Shown here: positions 1 to 5,197 of the stretch, one piece after another | Position numbering within the stretch: position 1 is the stretch's first letter | Layout of the letters: the number at the start of each line of letters is the position of its first letter | From: CG2-30-36-39 sp964433225 | GTDB taxonomy: Bacteria; Patescibacteriota; Microgenomatia; UBA1400; PJMF01 | Length of the DNA: 24,996 bases | Direction of reading: 5' to 3' | NCBI GenBank assembly: GCA_964433225.1 | Contig: CAYSQA010000011.1 | Location: 1 to 24,996, forward strand | Made by a program: the position numbers and the translations under genes | The notes under the pieces: model-generated | What the model was told of the DNA's origin: nothing | Seen by the model: the letters and a program-made list of their open reading frames with translations, nothing else | Databases searched by the model: none

Positions 1-158
1 TTTTTGTAAAGCAAATCAACAATAAAATCTTTACCTACTTCAAACCTTGAAAACCAACCATAACCTCTGAACTTTAGGTAGGAACGCAAGAAAACAAAAT
101 AGCTGCCGAGATCTTGAACAAGCTCAGAGCCTTGCAAACTAAACTTTCTTTCTTGCAT
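1..158 (-). CDS. Unknown protein, N-terminal part (runs off the window)
   Basis: An open frame of 52 codons starts at ATG 158 and reaches the window edge without a stop. The peptide begins MQERKFSLQGSELVQDL and continues with an aromatic, basic stretch (YFVFLRSYLKFRGYGWFSRF). I do not recognise it. It lies downstream of rho on the same strand, behind the rho terminator, so it probably has its own promoter. No clear Shine-Dalgarno site precedes the ATG. The frame is too short to be certain, but its amino-acid composition looks like a real protein. Alternative: a chance open frame. Confidence 0.45.
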   Translation of the reverse strand, partial: MQERKFSLQGSELVQDLGSYFVFLRSYLKFRGYGWFSRFEVGKDFIVDLLYK

Positions 159-188
159 AGACAATAATAATTCTTAAAAGAACATTCT

Positions 189-218
189 AAACCCTGCACT
201 ATTGCTAGTACAGGGTTT
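189..218 (-). terminator. Intrinsic terminator downstream of rho
   Basis: AAACCCTG (189-196) and CAGGGTTT (211-218) form an 8-bp perfect stem with a 14-nt loop, 11 bp after the rho stop codon on the minus strand. A T-rich but interrupted run follows on that strand (TTTAGAATGTTCTTTT). Confidence 0.65.
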
Positions 219-228
219 CAGTAACAAA

Positions 229-1608
229 TTAACCAGCCTTTAAAGAGGCTAAAAAGTCTTTATTAGACTTAGTTCGTTTGAGTTTTTCGATCAAAGTAGT
301 GGTACGTTCTTCTTTATTTAACATATCTAACATCCTGTGAAGCGTAATCACTGATTGATAAACCATTGGATCCATCATTAGGTCATCTCTTCTGGTCCCA
401 GATCGCTGCACATCAATTGCTGGGTGAATTCTTCTTTCAGCCAAAGTTCTATCAAGATGAACCTCCTGATTACCAGTGCCTTTGAACTCTTCATAAACAA
501 GATCATCCATTCTAGAACCGGTATCAACCAAAGCCGTACCGACAATCGTTAATGAACCAGGAATCTCAAAGTTTCTCGCTGCCCCAAAGAATTTTTTGGG
601 AGGAAATAAAGCGGCTGGATCGAAACCACCAGATAAGGTTCTTCCAGAAGTTGGCATCGCTAGGTTATAAGCTCTGGCCAATCTAGTAATCGAATCTAGA
701 AGAATTAAAACATCTCTACCAGATTCAACTAATCTCTTAGCTCTTTCCAAAGCCAATTCAGCCACTCTGACTTGATCCTGGGCTGATTCATCAAAATTAC
801 TGGCAGCAACTTCACCTTTACCTTTAGTCAAGGCTTCAATATGACGTTTAATGTCAGTTACTTCTTCTGGTCTTTCCCCCACCAACACCGCCATCAAATG
901 AATTTCTGGATTGTTGGCTGCTACACCAGTAGCAATGTTTTTCAACAAAGTTGTTTTACCTGCTTTGGGAGGAGAAACAATCAAACTTCTTTGACCTTTA
1001 CCAATCGGCGCAATCATGTCAATCATTCTGAGAGATAATGGCTCGGCTCCAGTTTCTAGCTTAATTTGTTCATCGGGATAAACTGGAGTTAAGTTTTTAA
1101 AAACAGTTCGTGAATTTCTTAAAAACTCGTCAACTTCTTGATCATTAATTCTATCTACCTGAAGTAAACCCCAATATCTTTCATTATCCTTGGGTCTTCT
1201 GGCGGGACCAGTAATAACATCACCTGGTCTGAGTTTAAATCTTCTCACCTGAGAATTAGAGATATAGGTATCGTGGTCATCCTCAGAAAAAGAAACTCGT
1301 AAAATGCCATGGCCATCACGAGAATTATCAAGAATTCCAGTAATTACCTCGACATCATCATCCTTAGGCGTAGTCATGGCCTTAGAAAAACCGGCCTTAA
1401 TTCGACCATGAGGATTAACTCTTGATTTAGTAGAAACCACTACCCGACCAACTTCTTTGGTGAGACTGGGTTTTTCTTCAACTTTTTCGGTTGAAGGTTT
1501 GTCAACTGTTTTAGCCACCGAGGTTTTACTTACCTCTTTAGCTTCAGTTTCTTTTTTAGGAGCTTGTCCAACAAGCTCGTCTGCAGAAATATCAGATTTA
1601 GCTGGCAT
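229..1608 (-). CDS. rho: Transcription termination factor Rho
   Basis: Hexameric RNA-dependent ATPase that ends transcription at C-rich, unstructured RNA. The 459-aa protein has a Lys/Glu/Ser/Thr-rich, probably disordered N-terminus (about 1-80), an OB-type RNA-binding region (about 84-155), then the ATPase core. Walker A is PPKAGKTT (213-220), Walker B is DVLILLDS (299-306), and the TSGRTLSGGFD segment with the following PPKKFFGAARN is typical of the Rho secondary RNA-binding loops. GERPEEVTDI is another Rho signature. Length is normal for a Rho with an N-terminal extension. Start ATG 1608 is preceded by a purine-rich AGAAAGGAAA about 11 nt upstream, so this gene has a leader, unlike many neighbours. 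A 170-bp intergenic region upstream contains the inverted repeat TATCTGT-AAA-ACAGATA (1705-1721). Rho is relevant to the C-rich 3'-end repeats found elsewhere in this window. Confidence 0.97.
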   Translation of the reverse strand: MPAKSDISADELVGQAPKKETEAKEVSKTSVAKTVDKPSTEKVEEKPSLTKEVGRVVVSTKSRVNPHGRIKAGFSKAMTTPKDDDVEVITGILDNSRDGHGILRVSFSEDDHDTYISNSQVRRFKLRPGDVITGPARRPKDNERYWGLLQVDRINDQEVDEFLRNSRTVFKNLTPVYPDEQIKLETGAEPLSLRMIDMIAPIGKGQRSLIVSPPKAGKTTLLKNIATGVAANNPEIHLMAVLVGERPEEVTDIKRHIEALTKGKGEVAASNFDESAQDQVRVAELALERAKRLVESGRDVLILLDSITRLARAYNLAMPTSGRTLSGGFDPAALFPPKKFFGAARNFEIPGSLTIVGTALVDTGSRMDDLVYEEFKGTGNQEVHLDRTLAERRIHPAIDVQRSGTRRDDLMMDPMVYQSVITLHRMLDMLNKEERTTTLIEKLKRTKSNKDFLASLKAG

Positions 1609-1756
1609 ACAGCGTCTGTTTCCTTTCTTTATTTACTTATGACAAAAAATAATAACTGGATCATGATAACTTCAAAAAATTTGGGAAGTTCTTTCTGCCT
1701 TAGCTATCTGTAAAACAGATAAAACCAAATGAGAATTACAGTATTATGGCAAACAA

Positions 1757-1780
1757 GCTCTTTTTTGTCAAAAAAGCTTT
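1757..1780 (-). terminator. Possible terminator at the end of the HAD gene
   Basis: On the minus strand AAGCTTTTTT pairs with AAAAAAGAGCTT (one bulged G), overlapping the stop codon of the HAD gene. The following bases (GTTTGCC) are only weakly T-rich, so the call is tentative. Confidence 0.35.
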
Positions 1781-2513
1781 AGACCAAAGCCAATATTTTC
1801 TCAAGTGCAGTGTTCTCATCAACCACAGTCCAGTTGTTTTCTTCAGCGATTTTCACTAGTTCATTTGGTTCCCTGGTTGATTCTTTCATCACTACTGGTT
1901 TACCAATCGCTCTTAACATTTCCAAATCAGAATAAGAGTCTCCCATCGCCAATGAGCTTTGCCAATCAATGGTTTGTTCAGGATATAAGTTTTCCGCCAA
2001 ACCGTGAAGTTGGTCTAGCTTGTGCTTGGCCAAAGCCAAGATAATCTCTGTTTGATCAGTATACCTACCAAATTCATCAACTTTAACCTTAGTAGCTCTA
2101 AATCTGTCTGGCGTAAAGTTATGCGCTGCACAAAAAAACCTCACAATTTCATCTGGGCTAGCACTAATCACTAAGGTGGTGTAACCTTTTTCGGTTAACT
2201 GAGCCAACATTGGTTGGACAAAGGCAAAAGTATTATCTTTCGCTCTTTCCCAAACCTCTGCCGCTGTTTTGATATATTGCTCTGGATCATTGCCTTTCAT
2301 GGCTTGCAAATAGTTTTGTAGCCATAACTCAGACATTTCTTCTCTCTCTAGTTTTCCTTGAGCATAATCAACTTCAAGGCCATGAAGTTTGTTAAAAAAT
2401 TGTTTACTAAACAAACCTCTTTTAACTAGTTCTTCAAGAAAAGCCAACGATAAAACCCCAGTACTCAGTGTTCCATCAACATCAAATGCAGCTAGTTTTA
2501 CTTGATTATTCAT
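1779..2513 (-). CDS. HAD-superfamily phosphatase, SerB-like (subclass IB)
   Basis: A cytoplasmic phosphomonoesterase-type protein of 244 aa. Motif I is FDVDGT (10-15), with D11 the expected nucleophile and D13 the general acid/base. Motif II lies in LVISAS (114-119). Motif IV is GDSYSDLEML (191-200), with the metal-binding Asp pair. TKVKVDEFGRYTD (141-153) matches the segment usually seen before motif III in the phosphoserine-phosphatase-like HAD-IB group. An all-helical cap sits between motifs I and II (about 20-100). The substrate cannot be told from sequence; the IB family includes phosphoserine and lipid-phosphate phosphatases. The gene lies between rho and a sortase, with its own -10 box upstream and an AAAAAGG Shine-Dalgarno-like site 11-12 nt before the ATG. 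Confidence 0.88.
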   Translation of the reverse strand: MNNQVKLAAFDVDGTLSTGVLSLAFLEELVKRGLFSKQFFNKLHGLEVDYAQGKLEREEMSELWLQNYLQAMKGNDPEQYIKTAAEVWERAKDNTFAFVQPMLAQLTEKGYTTLVISASPDEIVRFFCAAHNFTPDRFRATKVKVDEFGRYTDQTEIILALAKHKLDQLHGLAENLYPEQTIDWQSSLAMGDSYSDLEMLRAIGKPVVMKESTREPNELVKIAEENNWTVVDENTALEKILALV

Positions 2514-2553
2514 AAGTTTTTTCTACCTTTTTAAAATAAGAAAGAAGTTTAAT

Positions 2554-2559
2554 ATTATA
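2554..2559 (-). promoter_or_regulatory. -10 box of the HAD gene
   Basis: TATAAT on the minus strand, about 40 nt upstream of the HAD ATG, leaving a leader of roughly 30-35 nt that carries AAAAAGG. No convincing -35 box is seen. This leadered arrangement contrasts with the leaderless-type starts elsewhere in the window. Confidence 0.5.
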
Positions 2560-2648
2560 CCTTACAAAAACAGAGCAAAGCTGTATAAAATTTAACCTTC
2601 TTACATTTACATTAAACCAAAAACTGTTGTTTCCAAGCTAAGGTCGGT

Positions 2649-3497
2649 TTATTTACTCAAAATACCCAAAGCACTTTCTTCTTTGATCTCAACCAACTTA
2701 GCATAACGAAAGATTCTAATTGGTGAATCCAAATGTTTGCAGGTATAAAGAATTAGATCTGCCTGGTAATCAGTGATTTGCTCACCTTCTTCACCAGCAT
2801 AAATCTCATAAATCCACTTGCGCTGATCAGCAATTATCTCAATTCTATCCCCTGGTTCTAAGTCTGGCAAAGAGTAAAAAGAGTGGTATTTCCAATAATC
2901 ATTTTTCCACCACCAGTCAAAACCATAACGATGGCCAGCGACAATCATTGGTTTGGATCGATCACCGACTTCACCAAAGTCTGGCACCCACCAAAGACCT
3001 ACTTGTAAAGCTTCTTCGTAGTTTTCGGTTCTTTGTAATTCCGATCTCACCCCAATTCGAGGAATGATCAACCAATTACCAGCTGGCAAATCAGGGTTAT
3101 ATGCGGGCTTGTAACTTCTTTGAGAGGGTAAAACTTTTCTTTTGGTGGCTTCTTCATCCAAAATACTAAAATCCAAAGCAAAATCACCAGTTAGTTCTTC
3201 AGCCTGGACTAGTTGATTGGTTGATTCTTGAGGAAAAATAGTATAAAAGAGCTTTGGTCCTTGCCAAAAAGCAAAGCCACCAAAACTTAAAATGATCAAT
3301 AAATTTAATACAGCTTTGAGAAAAGCTTTAAAAATATTTAATTGGTGAGGAGTTTGACGATTTTTTCTTTTACTTTGTTTTTGCTTAAGCAAGTACTGAG
3401 CCTTTTGCCCATCAGTCCAACCAGCATCACCAACTAACACTCTTTTGAGTGAGTGAAGGCCAAAATGAGCTGATTTAGTCTGGTTATTGGCTTGCAT
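2649..3497 (-). CDS. Sortase family transpeptidase, membrane-anchored
   Basis: A cell-surface cysteine transpeptidase that cleaves sorting signals or joins pilin-like proteins. The 282-aa protein has a basic, probably cytoplasmic N-terminus (1-55), one membrane segment (about 58-80), a linker and a C-terminal sortase domain (about 138-272). The catalytic triad is visible: H189 in VAGHRYGF, C253 in LILYTCKH and R261 in PIRIFRYAKLV. The long cytoplasmic tail is larger than in most sortases. I saw no LPXTG-like sorting signal in any protein of this window, so its substrate is elsewhere or uses another motif. It is preceded by an excellent promoter only 11 nt from the ATG and has no Shine-Dalgarno site, suggesting a leaderless mRNA. 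The class cannot be fixed; a class D/E-like enzyme would fit the N-terminal anchor and YTC motif. Confidence 0.92.
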   Translation of the reverse strand: MQANNQTKSAHFGLHSLKRVLVGDAGWTDGQKAQYLLKQKQSKRKNRQTPHQLNIFKAFLKAVLNLLIILSFGGFAFWQGPKLFYTIFPQESTNQLVQAEELTGDFALDFSILDEEATKRKVLPSQRSYKPAYNPDLPAGNWLIIPRIGVRSELQRTENYEEALQVGLWWVPDFGEVGDRSKPMIVAGHRYGFDWWWKNDYWKYHSFYSLPDLEPGDRIEIIADQRKWIYEIYAGEEGEQITDYQADLILYTCKHLDSPIRIFRYAKLVEIKEESALGILSK

Positions 3498-3508
3498 AAT
3501 AATGTATT

Positions 3509-3537
3509 AGTATAGCAAAAAATATCAGTTTTGTCAA
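3509..3537 (-). promoter_or_regulatory. Near-consensus sigma-70-type promoter of the sortase gene
   Basis: On the minus strand TTGACA (3532-3537), a 17-bp spacer, then TATACT (3509-3514). The -10 box ends 11 nt before the ATG at 3497, so transcription should begin about 5 nt upstream of the start codon. Confidence 0.88.
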
Positions 3538-3566
3538 TGTTATAGGATAAAAAAATGGAAAATTTA

Positions 3567-3584
3567 ATCTACAAAAAAGTAGAT
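3567..3584. repeat. Short hairpin directly outside element A
   Basis: ATCTAC-AAAAAA-GTAGAT, a perfect 6-bp stem with a homopolymer loop, abuts the left end of element A. On the minus strand the loop is T6 and the 3' flank is AT-rich. It could be a weak terminator or part of the element end. Confidence 0.4.
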
Positions 3585-3619
3585 GTCGTTAACATGGGAA
3601 TAGTTAGTGAACATCAAGG

Positions 3620-3647
3620 ATGGCGCACGGGCAAGCCCGTGCGCCAT
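3620..3647 (-). terminator. GC-rich 3' hairpin of element A
   Basis: A 13-bp perfect stem with a 2-nt loop. On the minus strand its core is GCACGGGCTTGCCCGTGC. It lies 14 bp after the stop codon of the cargo gene and 20 bp before the end repeat. No T-run follows, so it is not a canonical terminator and may be a 3'-end stabiliser or a recombination structure. Element B has a matching hairpin with the shared core CGGGYTTGCCCG. Confidence 0.6.
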
Positions 3648-3661
3648 GTTGTTGTGCCGAG

Positions 3662-3943
3662 TTAGTCGTCTTCGTCACCACCAATGACAATGACTTCCAT
3701 CATCATTCCTGAACCCAGCATCGACAAAGCGAGCTGGGGCGCGATGCGTTCGATGGCATGGAAGCGCAGGTCTTCGCCGCAGGTACAGTCAGTGGAAACA
3801 TCCGGCTGGATGAAACCACAATGCTTGCAGACGCAGTCCATCGCTTCGTGCCCTTCGAATTCGTGGTCGCCGGGATGAGCATCTGGCATCGTTGCCATCT
3901 TTTCCAGAAAGTCGTTGGGACCGTCTGGATAGAGGGTGGGCAT
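3662..3943 (-). CDS. Small Cys/His-rich protein, probable zinc-binding cargo of element A
   Basis: A 93-aa protein I do not recognise. It has C37, C39, C42 (CVCKHC) and C53, C55 (CTC), plus five His (23, 27, 32, 41, 62), which suggests a zinc ribbon or knuckle. The C-terminus is hydrophobic and Met-rich (about 68-87), then ends GGDEDD. The frame is visibly richer in G and C than the flanking host-like DNA, which points to transfer. The strong AAGGAG (3986-3991) does not precede this ATG. It precedes an in-frame ATG at 3979 whose frame stops at TAA (3947-3949) two codons before ATG 3943. Either this protein is translated by reinitiation after a 10-aa leader peptide, or a nonsense change has cut off its original first codons. 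The cargo is on the minus strand, followed by the GC-rich hairpin. Confidence 0.65.
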   Translation of the reverse strand: MPTLYPDGPNDFLEKMATMPDAHPGDHEFEGHEAMDCVCKHCGFIQPDVSTDCTCGEDLRFHAIERIAPQLALSMLGSGMMMEVIVIGGDEDD

Positions 3944-3946
3944 AAG

Positions 3947-3979
3947 TTAGACAAAACTTTGCAGGGAAACGGTGTTCAT
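3947..3979 (-). CDS. 10-aa leader peptide (mini-ORF) ahead of the Cys-rich gene
   Basis: ATG at 3979, then ten codons (MNTVSLQSFV) and TAA. AAGGAG at 3986-3991 sits 6 nt upstream, the best Shine-Dalgarno site in this area. The stop is in frame with, and only one sense codon away from, the ATG of the 93-aa gene. It is either a real leader peptide or the severed N-terminus of that gene. Confidence 0.45.
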   Translation of the reverse strand: MNTVSLQSFV

Positions 3980-4011
3980 GTAACACTCCTTGATTTTTAC
4001 TGGGGGTTACC

Positions 4012-4045
4012 CAGCGGGATAGATTCAATCTATATTCCCCTGCTG
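4012..4045 (-). promoter_or_regulatory. Proximal leader hairpin of element A
   Basis: The odd palindrome ATAGATT-C-AATCTAT (4019-4033) is extended by imperfect outer pairing of CAGCGGG with CCCCTGCTG. It lies between the two mini-ORFs of the leader; the first mini-ORF stop falls inside it. Confidence 0.5.
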
Positions 4046-4059
4046 ATGCAGAGGCTCAT
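4030..4059 (-). CDS. 9-aa mini-ORF in the element A leader
   Basis: ATG at 4059, peptide MSLCISRGI, TAG stop at 4030-4032. GAGGAG (4064-4069) lies 4 nt upstream, but is buried in the stem of the 4060-4106 hairpin. Short and uncertain; its value is the combination of a strong Shine-Dalgarno site with a sequestering hairpin. Confidence 0.3.
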   Translation of the reverse strand: MSLCISRGI

Positions 4060-4106
4060 AGATCTCCTCAGTCTAAAGAGCTAAGCTCTCCAGATTGAGG
4101 AGATCT
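4060..4106 (-). promoter_or_regulatory. Long leader hairpin that buries a Shine-Dalgarno site
   Basis: Arms of 15 nt (4060-4074 and 4092-4106) pair with one mismatch (C-A in the minus-strand RNA, G-U on plus). The interior holds a second perfect repeat, AGAGCT-A-AGCTCT (4077-4089). In minus-strand RNA the 5' arm contains CTCCTC and the 3' arm GAGGAG, so the fold hides the ribosome-binding site of the 9-aa mini-ORF. This resembles translational attenuation leaders, but the function is inferred. Confidence 0.55.
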
Positions 4107-4223
4107 AAAAATAAAATAAATTCACCACAAATTAGGAGTAAAAACTATTTTCCCATGTTAACGAGCAAAAATTAGTTGTTAAAAATCTTGTTAATTTGTA
4201 GCAAATACAAATTGAAGAAATTT

Positions 4224-4240
4224 AACAGATTCATATTATA
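4224..4240 (-). promoter_or_regulatory. Upstream box shared with element B (probable promoter of element A)
   Basis: Plus-strand AACAGATT (4224-4231; AATCTGTT in transcript sense) lies 59 bp outside the element A end repeat. The same 8-mer lies 60 bp outside that of B. A TATAAT on the minus strand (4235-4240) may be the -10 box. TTGACA exists at 4249-4254, but is too close to it (8 bp) to be a -35 partner. Confidence 0.4.
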
Positions 4241-4333
4241 TCACAATATGTCAAATAAGAAAATATATGAGCCTAAAATTAGTTTAATCCAAATTTAAAA
4301 ATTAACATGGGGCCTGGTTTTTAGCCAGGAGAT

Positions 4334-4361
4334 TGGAGGTGCGGGCAAACCCGCACCTCCA
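4334..4361 (-). terminator. GC-rich 3' hairpin of element B
   Basis: A 12-bp perfect stem with a 4-nt loop. Minus-strand core GTGCGGGTTTGCCCGCAC, sharing CGGGYTTGCCCG with the element A hairpin and at nearly the same distance from the end repeat (21 versus 20 nt). No T-run follows. A smaller hairpin, CCTGG...CCAGG (4313-4329), lies between it and the end repeat. Confidence 0.6.
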
Positions 4362-4402
4362 TCTTTGGAGATACTTCTTGTGAATTCGCGGCAGAACACA
4401 AG

Positions 4403-4594
4403 TTATGAAACAGGTTTATCCAAACCCAACAGTTCCTCTGCATACGCTTCATTGACAGTGATTTTCAACATGTCGGAGCGATAGGCTGGATTAACCGTAC
4501 ATCTCATTACCTGCTTTATCTTCCGCCTCAAGCCTTTCACTGAGCTGACTCCGTTTAAAAGCCAGTCGTGAAATTCATTCAAATCTGTTCTCAT
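4403..4594 (-). CDS. 63-aa unknown protein, cargo of element B
   Basis: A small basic-to-neutral protein (MRTDLNEFHDWLLNGVSSVK at its start) predicted mostly helical, with one Cys and no membrane segment. I do not recognise it. AAGGAG (4603-4608) lies 8 nt upstream of the ATG, a textbook spacing, and the frame is richer in G and C than the flanks. A 47-aa frame ends 4 nt before this ATG and would couple its translation. It is the only well-initiated gene in element B, and corresponds in position, but not in sequence, to the Cys-rich gene of element A. Confidence 0.6.
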   Translation of the reverse strand: MRTDLNEFHDWLLNGVSSVKGLRRKIKQVMRCTVNPAYRSDMLKITVNEAYAEELLGLDKPVS

Positions 4595-4598
4595 ACGC

Positions 4599-4742
4599 TT
4601 ATCTCCTTACGAACATTAAATTTAGGCTTCCTCCTCCATTGCTAGAGTCAGAATAACCCAGATCTAAAGACATCATCTCTAAATCTGGGTTATCCACTAG
4701 AAAACCAAAAATTAAGTACAAACGAGATAAACCTTTCCCCAT
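4599..4742 (-). CDS. Possible 47-aa upstream ORF in element B
   Basis: An open frame starts at the ATG inside the end repeat (TTAAC-ATG-GGG) and stops at TAA 4 nt before the 63-aa gene. The last codons contain the AAGGAG of that gene, so the two would be coupled. The peptide starts MGKGLSRLYLIFGFLV and ends GGGSLNLMFVRR. No Shine-Dalgarno site precedes it, and element A lacks an equivalent (its frame stops after three codons). It could be a chance frame. Confidence 0.3.
   Translation of the reverse strand: MGKGLSRLYLIFGFLVDNPDLEMMSLDLGYSDSSNGGGSLNLMFVRR
4653..4693 (-). promoter_or_regulatory. Leader inverted repeat of element B
   Basis: Arms of 18 nt (4653-4670 and 4676-4693) with a 5-nt loop. 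The two non-Watson-Crick positions are C-A and A-C on the plus strand, but both become G-U wobbles in the minus-strand RNA. The fold therefore suits a minus-strand transcript, the same strand as the cargo gene. Both this repeat and the element A hairpin contain AGATCT. Confidence 0.55.
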
Positions 4743-4812
4743 GTTAAAGAACTAAAACTTGAGTTTTTTCTGGGGATTGCAAAAATCCTTAAAACTGACT
4801 CAAATCCAACAG

Positions 4813-4841
4813 ATTATAACAAAAAGTATCAAAATATACAA
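4813..4841 (-). promoter_or_regulatory. Probable promoter of element B
   Basis: On the minus strand TTGTAT (4836-4841), 17-bp spacer, TATAAT (4813-4818). Transcription would start near 4806, giving a leader of about 210 nt before the 63-aa gene. The -10 box overlaps the plus-strand AACAGATT (4808-4815) shared with element A. Confidence 0.55.
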
Positions 4842-4870
4842 GTTATAAGGACGTTTTGGGAATTATTTGG

Positions 4871-4949
4871 CAAATAAAAAAGTGCTAAGCTGAAGTTCGG
4901 TAGCCTGCCCAACCAACCGAACTTCAACCTAACACTTTTCACAAATATA
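4871..4949 (-). ncRNA. Candidate small RNA or strong terminator, minus strand
   Basis: Arms 4878-4901 and 4916-4939 form a 24-bp stem around a 14-nt loop. All three mismatches on the plus strand are C-A type and become G-U wobbles in minus-strand RNA, so the fold is complete only in that strand. The stem is followed on the minus strand by T6 (TTTTTTATTTG). A TATAAT (minus strand, 4956-4961) lies just upstream and would give a transcript of about 80 nt consisting of a short 5' tail, the hairpin and the U-tail. No good -35 box is seen. Alternative: the terminator of a longer minus-strand transcript. Confidence 0.5.
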
Positions 4950-5052
4950 ACCCGTATTATACAGCAAGACCGAACATTAATATATAGTAATGAATATTAA
5001 CAAATATTAATATCTAGTTTACCGCACCCGACGAAAATGCTATGTTCAGATC

Positions 5053-5197
5053 AACTCTCACAAACCATCACGGAATGTGAGAATCAAAGAGCAATATTAT
5101 TCGTGGTCTTCCAGCGGTAATCTTGCACCCTTATCCACCGTGTTTGTAGTTCTGCCTGCCATGTTCTGGAATCTACAAATTGCGGTGGATTTTTTTA
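5053..5197 (+). ncRNA. Candidate structured RNA of about 145 nt, plus strand
   Basis: A promoter-like TTTACC (5018-5023), 17-bp spacer and TGC-TATGTT (extended -10 form, -10 at 5041-5046) would start RNA near 5053. It contains hairpin TCTCACA/TGTGAGA (5056-5062/5076-5082) and ends in the strong terminator at 5133-5197. No coding frame on this strand explains the terminator. I compared it by eye with tmRNA, RNase P RNA, SRP RNA and 6S signatures and saw no match. Confidence 0.45.
5133..5197 (+). terminator. Strong intrinsic terminator
   Basis: ATCCACCG (5133-5140) pairs with CGGTGGAT (5183-5190) and TTTGTAG (5143-5149) with CTACAAA (5173-5179), separated by a small internal loop. A run of seven T follows at 5190-5196. 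It is orphaned: no plus-strand gene lies upstream for more than 1.6 kb. Confidence 0.75.

Larger units (their letters stand above)
3586..4164 (-). mobile_element. Cassette-like element A with TTAACATGGG inverted ends
   Basis: A 579-bp segment bounded by a perfect 15-bp inverted repeat: TCGTTAACATGGGAA at 3586-3600 and its reverse complement at 4150-4164. TAGTT follows inward at both ends, offset by 2 nt. Between the ends, read on the minus strand, lie a leader with two hairpins and two mini-ORFs, a short GC-richer gene with AAGGAG, and a 13-bp GC-rich hairpin. The same plan recurs in element B 137 bp away. There is no transposase or integrase inside and no clear target-site duplication. It could be a non-autonomous transposable element, a recombinase-mobilised cassette, or a paralogous regulatory unit that does not move. 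Confidence 0.6.
4302..4747 (-). mobile_element. Cassette-like element B with TTAACATGGG inverted ends
   Basis: A 446-bp segment bounded by TTAACATGGGG (4302-4312) and its perfect reverse complement (4737-4747). Content on the minus strand: a possible 47-aa ORF starting at the ATG within the end repeat, an 18-bp imperfect inverted repeat, AAGGAG, a 63-codon gene and a 12-bp GC-rich hairpin 21 bp from the other end. The plan matches element A, but the cargo is unrelated. No recombinase is inside and no target duplication is seen. Confidence 0.58.

Noticed and set aside
3555..3665. A 36-codon plus-strand frame crossing the left end and hairpin of element A.
   Set aside because: It starts in host-like DNA without a ribosome-binding site, is mostly made of the end repeat and hairpin, and element B has no equivalent (its frame stops after five codons).
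3789..4028. Other minus-strand frames (79 and 83 aa) over the Cys-rich gene.
   Set aside because: Overlapping frames without a suitable start; one of them begins in the leader hairpin. Their Arg- and Ser-rich composition is typical of shadow frames in GC-richer DNA.
3758..4084. A 108-aa plus-strand frame opposite the Cys-rich gene.
   Set aside because: No Shine-Dalgarno site or promoter. It covers the leader hairpins of element A, and the minus-strand reading has the Cys motifs and AAGGAG, so it is taken as a shadow.
3586..4747. Classical integron cassettes with attC sites.
   Set aside because: The ends do not fit the GTTRRRY/RYYYAAC core arrangement, the repeats are inverted at both ends of each unit, and no integron integrase is seen.
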